A stretch of 64,000 bases of DNA. It comes from Alcanivorax profundi. GTDB lineage: Bacteria > Pseudomonadota > Gammaproteobacteria > Pseudomonadales > Alcanivoracaceae. The translations under genes and the position numbers were made by a program. This document shows, one piece after another, positions 48,727-56,191 of this stretch (position 1 is the first letter of the stretch; each line of letters starts with the position of its first letter). The notes under the pieces are model-generated. The model was not told the DNA's origin, did no database searches, and saw only the letters and a list, made by a program, of their open reading frames with translations. The stretch lies in NCBI RefSeq assembly GCF_003597125.1, contig NZ_QYYA01000002.1:186001-250000 (forward strand), read 5' to 3'.

Positions 48727-49884
48727 ATGAGAGACTCAACGTTCAAAGGTGCACTCAGTGATCGCACCGCCCGCACCTTCATGGGTGTGCTGTTTGGCGC
48801 CACCCTGCTGGTGACCCTGCTCAACCAGATCTTCCCACCGGATTCGGCACTGCATGTGAGTGCTTACACGGTCACGCTGCTTGGCAAGTACCTGTGCTAT
48901 GCCCTGCTGGCCCTGGCGCTGGATCTGGTGTGGGGTTACTGCGGCATTCTCAGCCTGGGGCATGGCGCCTTCTTTGCGCTGGGAGGCTACGCCATGGGCA
49001 TGTACCTGATGCGCCAGATTGGCGACCGTGGCGTGTATGGCAACCCGGAGTTGCCAGACTTCATGGTATTCCTCAACTGGCAGGAGTTACCCTGGTACTG
49101 GCACGGGTTCGACCAGTTCTGGTTTGCAGCCCTGATGATTCTGCTGGTCCCCGGGCTGCTGGCTTTCGTGTTCGGCTGGCTGGCCTTCCGCTCGCGGGTC
49201 ACCGGTGTCTACCTGTCGATCATCACCCAGGCACTGACCTACGCCCTGATGCTCGCGTTCTTCCGTAACGAGCTCGGGTTTGGTGGCAACAACGGTCTCA
49301 CCGACTTCAAGGATCTGCTCGGCTTTTCACTACAGTCAGACGCCACCCGCGTTGGCCTGTTGATAGCCACCGCTGTAGCCCTGGCCAGCGCCTTTGTGCT
49401 GTGCCGCTGGATTACCGGCAGCAAGCTTGGTCGCGTTGTTCTGGCCGTGCGTGATGCCGAATCCCGCGCACGTTTTGTCGGCTACCGTACCGAACACTAC
49501 AAACTCTGGGTGTTCACGGTCAGCGCCATTCTGGCCGGCCTTGCCGGTGCGCTGTATGTCCCCCAGGTCGGCATCATCAACCCCGGCGAATTCTCACCGC
49601 TCAATTCCATTGAGCTGGTGGTATGGGTTGCCGTGGGTGGTCGCGCCACGCTGTATGGCGCAGTGATCGGTGCCATTCTGGTGAACTACGGCAAGACCGT
49701 CTTCACCGGCGTCATGCCTGAAGCCTGGCTGTTCGCCCTCGGTGGCTTGTTCGTGGCGGTGACCGTGTTCCTGCCCCAGGGCATTGTCGGCCTGGTGAGC
49801 CAGCACTGGGAGCGTCTGCGAAAACGTTTTGTTAAAACCGGCGACACTGATGACACGCCAGCGGCACAAGGAGAACACTCATGA
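48727..49884 (+). CDS. urtC: Urea ABC transporter, permease subunit UrtC
   Basis: This 385-residue LivM-type permease has about ten membrane segments and the motif LDLVWGYCGILSLGHGAFFALGGY-like region near residue 55-80, with GRATLYGAVIGAILVNYGK near the end. The gene starts one base after the urtB stop and overlaps urtD by four bases (ATGA). It forms the translocation pore with UrtB. Confidence 0.95.
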   Translation: MRDSTFKGALSDRTARTFMGVLFGATLLVTLLNQIFPPDSALHVSAYTVTLLGKYLCYALLALALDLVWGYCGILSLGHGAFFALGGYAMGMYLMRQIGDRGVYGNPELPDFMVFLNWQELPWYWHGFDQFWFAALMILLVPGLLAFVFGWLAFRSRVTGVYLSIITQALTYALMLAFFRNELGFGGNNGLTDFKDLLGFSLQSDATRVGLLIATAVALASAFVLCRWITGSKLGRVVLAVRDAESRARFVGYRTEHYKLWVFTVSAILAGLAGALYVPQVGIINPGEFSPLNSIELVVWVAVGGRATLYGAVIGAILVNYGKTVFTGVMPEAWLFALGGLFVAVTVFLPQGIVGLVSQHWERLRKRFVKTGDTDDTPAAQGEHS

Positions 49885-50726
49885 GTGCACTGGACAATCT
49901 GCGGGAAACCTTTCGCCGCGATCAGGTGTTCGACTTCATGCGCCAGGGTACCCGCGCAGTGGCACCGGGCCAGCTGGATTCCGGGGCCGGCAAAAACATT
50001 CTGTATCTGGAAGATATCACTGTCAGCTTTGATGGCTTCAAGGCGCTCAATGACCTGACGATGTACATCAAGACCGGCGAACTGCGTTGTATTATCGGCC
50101 CGAACGGCGCCGGCAAGTCCACCATGATGGATGTGATTACCGGCAAGACCCGGCCCGACAGCGGCACCTGCTTCTTTGGCCAGACCCTGGACCTGACCCG
50201 GCTCAGCGAAACCGAAATCGCCACCGCCGGCATCGGTCGCAAGTTCCAGAAACCCACCGTGTTCCCGGAGCACACCGCGTTTGAAAATCTGGAACTGGCC
50301 ATGAACGATGCCAAGGGCACCTGGCACTCCCTATTCACCCGCATGAGCGGCGAGCAGAAAAGCTGGATCGAGGAAACCCTGGCTCAGGTCGGCCTGCTGG
50401 ACGACCGCCACAAGGTGGCCGGCCTGCTGTCCCATGGCCAGAAGCAGTGGCTGGAAATCGGCATGGTGCTGATGCAAAAACCCCAATTGCTACTGGTCGA
50501 TGAGCCCATTGCCGGCATGACCCGCCAGGAAGTGGAGCGCACCGGGCAACTGCTGCAAAGCCTGGCAGGCAAACATTCCGTGGTGGTGGTCGAACACGAC
50601 ATGGAATTCATCCGCTCCATCGCCAGCACCGTTACCGTGTTGCATCAGGGCAGCGTACTGGCAGAGGGCACCATGGATCAGGTACAGAACGATCCGAAGG
50701 TGATTGAAGTTTATCTGGGTGAATAA
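49881..50726 (+). CDS. urtD: Urea ABC transporter, ATP-binding subunit UrtD
   Basis: This 281-residue ATPase has Walker A GPNGAGKST, signature LLSHGQKQWLEIG, and Walker B LLLVDEPIAGM. LSHGQ instead of LSGGQ is usual in UrtD. An N-terminal extension of about 30 residues (REDTFRRDQVFDFM-like helix) is also typical of the family. It energises urea uptake with UrtE. The ATGA overlap couples it to urtC, but heptad element I separates it from urtE. Confidence 0.95.
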   Translation: MSALDNLRETFRRDQVFDFMRQGTRAVAPGQLDSGAGKNILYLEDITVSFDGFKALNDLTMYIKTGELRCIIGPNGAGKSTMMDVITGKTRPDSGTCFFGQTLDLTRLSETEIATAGIGRKFQKPTVFPEHTAFENLELAMNDAKGTWHSLFTRMSGEQKSWIEETLAQVGLLDDRHKVAGLLSHGQKQWLEIGMVLMQKPQLLLVDEPIAGMTRQEVERTGQLLQSLAGKHSVVVVEHDMEFIRSIASTVTVLHQGSVLAEGTMDQVQNDPKVIEVYLGE

Positions 50727-50730
50727 ATTC

Positions 50731-50816
50731 AGCTTCAAGCCATGAGCTTCCAGCTGCGAGACAACCATTCATTCATCTTGGTTTTCCTGTTGGCTAAAAG
50801 CTCATAGCTCGTCGCT
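50731..50816. repeat. Heptad-bordered element I (GAGCTAT flavour) inside the urt operon
   Basis: Left border: AGCTTCA, AGCCATG, AGCTTCC, AGCTGCG (50731-50758). Right border on the minus strand: AGCGACG, AGCTATG, AGCTTTT, AGCCAAC (50789-50816). The core is a 30-bp AT-richer loop, so the whole can fold back. It begins four bases after the urtD stop and ends just before the urtE ribosome-binding site. Confidence 0.75.
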
Positions 50817-50834
50817 TTTTACGGAGTAAAAACC

Positions 50835-51530
50835 GTGTTGAAATTGAACAACGTCAACCAATACTACGGCGAATCCCATACCCTCTGGGATCTGGACCTT
50901 GGCCTCACCCAGGGCGAGTGCCTGTGTGTGATGGGCCGTAACGGGGTGGGCAAGACCACGCTACTGAAAACCATCATGGGCTTGTTGCCGGTGAAAAGCG
51001 GCAGAATTGAATTTGACGGTGAAGATTTCGCCCGTCTGGCAGCCGAAGAGCGCGCCCGAGCCGGGATCGGTTATGTTCCTCAGGGGCGGGAAATTTTTCC
51101 ATTGCTGACGGTGGAAGAGAACCTGGAAACCGGACTGCAGGCACGCACGGATCGCAGCAAGAAAATCCCTGACCGGATTTATGAACTGTTCCCGGTGCTG
51201 CATGAAATGCGTAACCGTCGTGGCGGAGACCTGTCTGGCGGCCAGCAACAACAGCTGGCTATCGGCAGAGCGCTGGCCCTGGATCCGAAACTGCTGATCC
51301 TGGATGAGCCTACCGAGGGGATCCAGCCCAACATCGTCGACATGATTGGTCGGGTCATCAAGACGCTCAACAAGGAAGAAGGTCTTACCGTGCTGCTGGT
51401 CGAGCAGAAACTGCACTTTGCCCGCGCCACCGCCGATCGCTTTGCCATTCTTGACCGCGGCAGCAAAGTTGCAGAAGGAGCCATGGGGGAGCTGGATGAT
51501 AGGTTGATCAAGGAATTTTTGACTGTTTGA
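50835..51530 (+). CDS. urtE: Urea ABC transporter, ATP-binding subunit UrtE
   Basis: This 231-residue LivF-type ATPase has Walker A GRNGVGKTT, signature LSGGQQQQLAIGRAL, and Walker B LLILDEPTEGI. The start is GTG 50835 with CGGAG nine bases upstream. The last gene of the urea operon, it is 108 bp from urtD, an unusually large gap that is filled by heptad element I. After its stop come heptad array J and a long hairpin. Confidence 0.95.
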   Translation: MLKLNNVNQYYGESHTLWDLDLGLTQGECLCVMGRNGVGKTTLLKTIMGLLPVKSGRIEFDGEDFARLAAEERARAGIGYVPQGREIFPLLTVEENLETGLQARTDRSKKIPDRIYELFPVLHEMRNRRGGDLSGGQQQQLAIGRALALDPKLLILDEPTEGIQPNIVDMIGRVIKTLNKEEGLTVLLVEQKLHFARATADRFAILDRGSKVAEGAMGELDDRLIKEFLTV

Positions 51531-51540
51531 GGGGGGGATT

Positions 51541-51568
51541 AGTGAACAGTTAACAGTGAATAGTTAAC
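51541..51568. repeat. Heptad array J (GTTAACA flavour, single arm)
   Basis: Four units AGTGAAC, AGTTAAC, AGTGAAT, AGTTAAC and a partial fifth lie 10 bp after the urtE stop. They alternate GTGAAC and GTTAAC exactly as in elements E, F and L. Confidence 0.65.
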
Positions 51569-51611
51569 AGCTAAAACCAGATCGACCACCCCGCGCCCAT
51601 GCCAGCATGGC

Positions 51612-51661
51612 GAAGACCACAGCACTGATTCATGCGGACGGAATCCTGCGCTGTGGTCTTC
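51612..51661. terminator. Long hairpin after the urea operon
   Basis: GAAGACCACAGC (51612-51623) pairs perfectly with GCTGTGGTCTTC (51650-51661) around 26 bases. It is the likely end of the urea operon transcript; the next gene converges on it. Confidence 0.6.
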
Positions 51662-51750
51662 ATCCTGCTGCCAGCATCACCCGACCGGAACCGTCTCAGC
51701 CTTCCAGGCATGCTTTCCGGACTCGGCACCCTCTCCCGCTATAAACGGTT

Positions 51751-52635
51751 TCAGATCGGGTTGCGCCATAACGACAGCATCTCCCCTTCTTTTCCAAACA
51801 ACTTCTCTCTCCACTCTTGCTCCAGTGATGAAGTATCGTGTTGATCAGGGTGAAACCGGCGTGTAAAAAATGCCGGCATATGAGGAAGGGTTCGCGTTAC
51901 AAAGCCTTTTCTTCCCAGCAGCAGGGATGCTCCCCGGGACAAGTCACGCCAGTCCTTGATACTCCCCTCACGCACCATCATCCAGATCCAGCTGGCCAGC
52001 AGTGGAGGCGTCAGGCTTGCCGCTACCAAGGGTAGCGACAGCACTCGCTGATACCAGGCGTTTCCGACCAGGTTGTAAACGTCGTACGTCACTGCCTTGT
52101 GCTCCAGCTCTTCAAGCGCATGCCATTCCCACAGTTTCAGCAATTCGGGATCTGCCTGGCTGCGAAAGGCTTCGTCGGTGAGGAGTTGCTCCGCCAATGC
52201 CGCGGTAAAATGTTCCATGAAGGTGGTACAGGCAAGTTGTTGCCGATGTGACAGTCTCGATAGCAGCCACAACCCTGCTTTCACCGCCCGTTCCGCCGGC
52301 GCGGTATCCAATCCTCTTGCGGTCAGGAAGGCATTCAACCGTTCGTGTTCCCGACTGTGGATCGCCTCCTGACCGATGAAGCCGGACACCTGGGCTTTCA
52401 ACGTTTCGTCAGCAATTCGGTCACGATAATGACGAACTGACTCTACAAAGAACATTTCTCCCGGTGGGAAAAAGCCGGAGAGCACCGCAAAAAACAATGA
52501 GGCAGTGGCATTGTCTGCATACATATAACGCGGACCATCCTCATCAAACTGAAAGTCGACCTGCCGCGGCGGAATCCCGACCGTCGCCCCTGCAAGACGA
52601 CGAACCTTTGTACCAATCCGGTTAACCGCATTCAT
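51751..52635 (-). CDS. PF10118 metal-dependent hydrolase family protein (copy 2)
   Basis: This 294-residue protein carries the same motifs as the gene at 5808: QEAIHSREH (about 88-96), EHFTAALAEQL, and WEWHALEELEHKAVTYDVY (about 165-190). These acidic and histidine residues probably bind a di-metal centre. Divergent 171 bp away is an AraC regulator of the PF12625 group, a common pairing for this family in oil-degrading and mycolic-type bacteria, suggesting substrate-induced control. The reaction is unknown to me. Confidence 0.8.
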   Translation of the reverse strand: MNAVNRIGTKVRRLAGATVGIPPRQVDFQFDEDGPRYMYADNATASLFFAVLSGFFPPGEMFFVESVRHYRDRIADETLKAQVSGFIGQEAIHSREHERLNAFLTARGLDTAPAERAVKAGLWLLSRLSHRQQLACTTFMEHFTAALAEQLLTDEAFRSQADPELLKLWEWHALEELEHKAVTYDVYNLVGNAWYQRVLSLPLVAASLTPPLLASWIWMMVREGSIKDWRDLSRGASLLLGRKGFVTRTLPHMPAFFTRRFHPDQHDTSSLEQEWREKLFGKEGEMLSLWRNPI

Positions 52636-52806
52636 CGCATCTCTCCCGGCATATTATTGTGTTGACCAATAAACAAACGAGAGACTTTTATTTCCCTCAC
52701 CTTGCCATTGGATGATGTCAATATAATCATGGACAGAGATGCCCCAGTGCCCCATGTGCCTGCGGCCTCATTTATTGTGAATTTAGCCCACCCTCCAAAG
52801 GTGCCT

Positions 52807-53808
52807 ATGTCGGCTTCCAGTCCCTACATTCCAGGCCACTATCTTTTACAGCTCATGGGTTCGGGCCTGTTGCCGGAATCGATCACGCAGTATCTGGAAG
52901 AGCATTTAAAGAAAACCGGGCTGGATCCCCTGCAGCTGGACAGCGCCCGACTCACCCCCCAGTCACTGGAAGCGCTGCTGCTCGCCTGGCCAGAAATACA
53001 GCCGCAATCTCTGGCAGTGGCGTTTGGTGATCAGGTAACCCTGACGAGTCAGGGAAATCTGAGCCTGCTGATCATGACCGCGCCACAGCTGCGTGATGCA
53101 CTGACGCTTCACACCTTTCTGCCCCTGTTATCGGACGCGGTTACGCTCCAATTCTATGAAACGGCAGATCATGGTTATGTTCAGATTATCCCCCACAGTG
53201 GTTCAGCACTGCTTGATGAACTTCTGGTTCTGTATGGCTGCGCCGCACTCTGCAAGCTGTCACGACTACTGACGGGGCACACATTTTCGGCACGGGTAAA
53301 CCTTGCATCGGTATACCGTGGTTCGCTGACCATGATCGAGTCGGCAACCTGTCAAAACTGGCAGGCGAACGCGCTGGTTTCGAGTATCGCCTTCCCCCTG
53401 TCTGCACTGGAATTATCTTCACACTTTGCCGATGCCATTACCCACCGGCGGCTTGTCAAAGACTGTGAGGACAGGATGCAACGCAGACAAAACATGCAGC
53501 CGCTGGTGACACGCCTTCGTCAACTGATCAGCGCATCCGAGCCCACCATGGATCAGGAAAGTGCAGCCAGGGCGCTGAATATGTCGCGCAGCACCTTGAA
53601 ACGGCAACTGGCTGCCGAGAACACCAGCTTCCAGACCGTGCTCACCGATATTCGCAAAGAAAAAGCAGTGCGTCTGTTGCTGGGCACCACACTTCCTCTG
53701 GATGAGATAGCCGAACAGCTCGGTTACAGTGACCAGACCAACTTCAGCCATGCCTTCAGGCAATGGTCCGGCTTCACCCCTGGACAGTACCGCAAACACA
53801 GCCGGTAG
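52807..53808 (+). CDS. AraC family transcriptional regulator (PF12625 ligand domain)
   Basis: This 333-residue regulator has an N-terminal PF12625 ligand domain (YLLQLMGSGLLPESITQYLE at the start) and the C-terminal AraC HTH pair (RALNMSRSTLKRQLAAENTS; AEQLGYSDQTNFSHAFRQWSG). ATG 52807 has AAAGG five to six bases upstream; longer in-frame starts begin at TTG 52702 or ATG 52729. It is divergent from PF10118 hydrolase copy 2 and is the likely activator of that gene. Confidence 0.87.
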   Translation: MSASSPYIPGHYLLQLMGSGLLPESITQYLEEHLKKTGLDPLQLDSARLTPQSLEALLLAWPEIQPQSLAVAFGDQVTLTSQGNLSLLIMTAPQLRDALTLHTFLPLLSDAVTLQFYETADHGYVQIIPHSGSALLDELLVLYGCAALCKLSRLLTGHTFSARVNLASVYRGSLTMIESATCQNWQANALVSSIAFPLSALELSSHFADAITHRRLVKDCEDRMQRRQNMQPLVTRLRQLISASEPTMDQESAARALNMSRSTLKRQLAAENTSFQTVLTDIRKEKAVRLLLGTTLPLDEIAEQLGYSDQTNFSHAFRQWSGFTPGQYRKHSR

Positions 53809-53930
53809 CCAGGGAGTCTATGAATCACTCCGCGCTTACTCCGCTTGGTCTGGATGAGGGTACCCCTGGACAGCCCGGACCTGACCTTACACACTGCCTC
53901 CAACGAACTGCCTGCCTGTGAATCAAGACC

Positions 53931-54806
53931 ATGCTGTTAACCCTGTGGAATATTATCGCCCCAGTGCTGTTCTGCGCTGGCCTTGGCTATTTCTGGTCTC
54001 GAGCAGGCAAACCCTTTGATACCCAGATGGTCACCTCACTGGTGACCACCGTCACCACACCCTGCCTGATTGTCGCCACACTGGGAAAAACGGACCTGGA
54101 CATGGCGGCGCTCACCAAAGTCGGCGGGCTGGCGTTACTGGTGCTGGCGCTGACACTGGCGCTGTCCGCTCTGGCCATTCGCCTGAGCGGGCAATCCTTC
54201 CGGGTCTTCCTTCCCTCTCTGACGTTTGCCAATACGGGCAACATGGGCATTCCCCTTTGCATGCTGGCATTTGGTGAGGCGGGGCTGGCCTTGTCGCTGG
54301 CCTGGATGATGCTCTATTCGGTAGCGCACTTTTCCCTCGGACTTGCCATCGTCAGCGGCCAGGGCCTATCCGTAAAACTGTTCCGCCACCCGATTCTTGT
54401 CTCGGTGTTCCTTGCCGTGGCCATGGTGGGCTTCGAGCTGACATTACCGCAGTGGCTGTACAACACCGTCTCACTGATCGGTGACCTGACCATCCCGTTA
54501 ATGCTGATCACACTGGGGGTCTCGTTATCGCAACTAAAAGTACACCATGCAGGCAAAGGCGCCGCATTTGCCGCACTGCGCTTGTTGATCGGGTTTGCTG
54601 TCGGGTTCGCGGTGGCGGAAGCGCTGGCTCTGGAAGGGGCTCTTCGCGGGGTGGTGCTGATCGAGTCCACCATGCCTGTGGCTGTGTTCAACTACCTGCT
54701 GGCCAAGGCCTACCAACGGGGTGCCGAAGAAGTGGCCGCCATGGTGGTATTCTCCACATTGATGGCATTTTTGATGTTACCGTTTTTGCTGACGTTGGCG
54801 TTGTAG
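53931..54806 (+). CDS. AEC family transporter (auxin efflux carrier-like)
   Basis: This 291-residue integral membrane protein has ten hydrophobic segments in two five-helix halves with the AEC motifs TFANTGNMGIPLCMLAFGE and LIGDLTIPLMLITLGVSLSQL. Bacterial members export or exchange small carboxylates such as malate; the real substrate is unknown. It is followed by element K and a BASS-family transporter on the same strand. Start ATG 53931 lacks a strong ribosome-binding site. Confidence 0.87.
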   Translation: MLLTLWNIIAPVLFCAGLGYFWSRAGKPFDTQMVTSLVTTVTTPCLIVATLGKTDLDMAALTKVGGLALLVLALTLALSALAIRLSGQSFRVFLPSLTFANTGNMGIPLCMLAFGEAGLALSLAWMMLYSVAHFSLGLAIVSGQGLSVKLFRHPILVSVFLAVAMVGFELTLPQWLYNTVSLIGDLTIPLMLITLGVSLSQLKVHHAGKGAAFAALRLLIGFAVGFAVAEALALEGALRGVVLIESTMPVAVFNYLLAKAYQRGAEEVAAMVVFSTLMAFLMLPFLLTLAL

Positions 54807-54946
54807 AGCAAGCTTCACGCGACAAGGCGCGGCCAGACATGGTGTGGTTTTGACGCGCCGTGCCCGCGCCCCACATTAAAACCCAGGCAGGGCATTGCAA
54901 AACGCCCTGAATCCGACCGTCTTGCAACTTGAAGCTTGTAACTTGA
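54804..54946. repeat. Heptad element K (AGCTTGA flavour)
   Basis: The right array is AACTTGA, AGCTTGT, AACTTGA (54926-54946). The left side has only one recognisable unit, CAAGCTT, close to the AEC transporter stop. The GC-rich middle contains GCGCGGCC and CGTGCCCGCGCC segments similar to those in elements A and H. Confidence 0.5.
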
Positions 54947-54994
54947 AACACTCAACACCTGGATCCAAAGCAAATAACGAGGGCCTGCACCACC

Positions 54995-55912
54995 ATGATC
55001 CCGCGACTCACCCAACTCTTCCCCCTTTGGGCATTAGTGTTTTCCCTGCTGGCCTGGTGGCAACCGCAGTGGCTGGTCGCAGGCAAGCCGGCCATTGTCC
55101 CCCTGCTAATGCTGATCATGTTCGGCATGGGACTGACGTTACGCTGGGATGATTTTCGGCAGGTCTTTAAACGCCCCGGCGTAATTGCCCTTGGAGTCGC
55201 ACTGCAATACAGCCTGATGCCCTTGCTGGCCTGGACAATAGGGCGAGCCTTGCAGCTCCCCCAGGAATTGCTGATCGGACTGGTGGTGGTCGGAGCCTGT
55301 CCTGGCGGCACCGCCTCCAATGTGATCGCTTATCTGGCGCGGGCGAATGTGGCGTTATCCGTTTCCATCACCCTGGTATCCACCCTGATTGCCGTGATTG
55401 CCACCCCCTTGCTCACCTGGTGCTATTTGGGTGAGCGCATTCCGGTGCCAGTGGAAGGAATGCTGGTGTCACTGCTCCAGATCGTGGTCATCCCGGTGGT
55501 CGCAGGCAGCGCCCTCAATACGTTTTTTCCACGCCAACTGGCTACCGCAAGAGAGCTCTTTCCGCTGCTCTCCGTCATCGCCATCGTGGTGGTCATCGGC
55601 ATCATCGTGGCATTGAACCAGTCGCGGATGGCCGAGGCCGGCATCGCCGTCTTTGTTGCCGTCGCCTTGCACAATGCCCTGGGGCTGGCGGGGGGCTATG
55701 GCATCGCCCGCCTGCTTCGTCAGGACAAGGTCACTGCCCGTACCCTGGCCATCGAAGTGGGTATGCAGAACTCCGGTCTCGGCGTGGCATTGGCCGTCAA
55801 ACACTTCACGCCACTGGCCGCCTTACCCGGCGCGTTGTTCAGTGTCTGGCACAACCTGTCAGGCTCATTGCTGGCAGCGTTATGGCGCAAGCAAGTGAAC
55901 AGTGAACAGTGA
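54995..55912 (+). CDS. Bile acid:sodium symporter family transporter
   Basis: This 305-residue protein has nine to ten membrane segments and the BASS signature GACPGGTASNVIAYLARAN with the crossover helix. Bacterial BASS proteins co-transport organic anions with sodium. It ends in VNSEQ plus TGA, residues encoded by the first GTGAACA units of element L, so its native C-terminus may be altered. The 48-bp gap after element K precedes it. Confidence 0.88.
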   Translation: MIPRLTQLFPLWALVFSLLAWWQPQWLVAGKPAIVPLLMLIMFGMGLTLRWDDFRQVFKRPGVIALGVALQYSLMPLLAWTIGRALQLPQELLIGLVVVGACPGGTASNVIAYLARANVALSVSITLVSTLIAVIATPLLTWCYLGERIPVPVEGMLVSLLQIVVIPVVAGSALNTFFPRQLATARELFPLLSVIAIVVVIGIIVALNQSRMAEAGIAVFVAVALHNALGLAGGYGIARLLRQDKVTARTLAIEVGMQNSGLGVALAVKHFTPLAALPGALFSVWHNLSGSLLAALWRKQVNSEQ

Positions 55913-56187
55913 ACAGTGAACAGTGAACAGTGAACAGTGAACAGTGAACAGTGAACAGTGAACAGTGAACAGTGAACAGTGAACAGTGAACAGTGAACAG
56001 TGAACAGTGAACAGTGAACAGTGAACAACAGTGAAGGCTGCGCGACCGGCATAACCTGTCAAGTATTTGTTTTGCTTTTTCCTTGTCTTTTAAACGCAAA
56101 AAGGCCGCGCCAAAACATGGTCGCGGCCTCCTTCCTGGAAGTAACAACGACGCGCTATCGCGCCGCTGTTAACTGTTCACTGTTAAC
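55895..56187. repeat. Heptad-bordered element L with 19 perfect GTGAACA copies
   Basis: Nineteen uninterrupted copies of GTGAACA span 55895-56027. A core follows that starts AGGCTGCGCGACCGGCATAA and contains the hairpin AGGCCGCG (56102-56109) with CGCGGCCT (56122-56129). The inverted right array is TGTTAAC, TGTTCAC, TGTTAAC (56167-56187). It lies between the convergent BASS transporter and lipoprotein genes, and its left array contains the transporter stop. Confidence 0.88.
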
Positions 56188-56191
56188 TGAA

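Noticed and set aside
50374-50530. LSHGQ instead of LSGGQ in UrtD as a defective ABC signature
   Set aside because: This variant is usual in UrtD proteins and does not indicate loss of function.
51632-51844. Small plus-strand open frame after the urea operon
   Set aside because: It starts in the loop of the 51612-51661 hairpin, lacks a ribosome-binding site and runs into the 3' end of the convergent hydrolase gene.
55839-56147. Repeated CSLFTVH open frames on the minus strand opposite the BASS transporter 3' end
   Set aside because: Same cause as at 28210: a period-7 repeat is open in all three frames on one strand. No start or domain evidence.
55895-56187. CRISPR-like array
   Set aside because: Units are 7 bp and directly abutting, with no spacers and no cas genes nearby.
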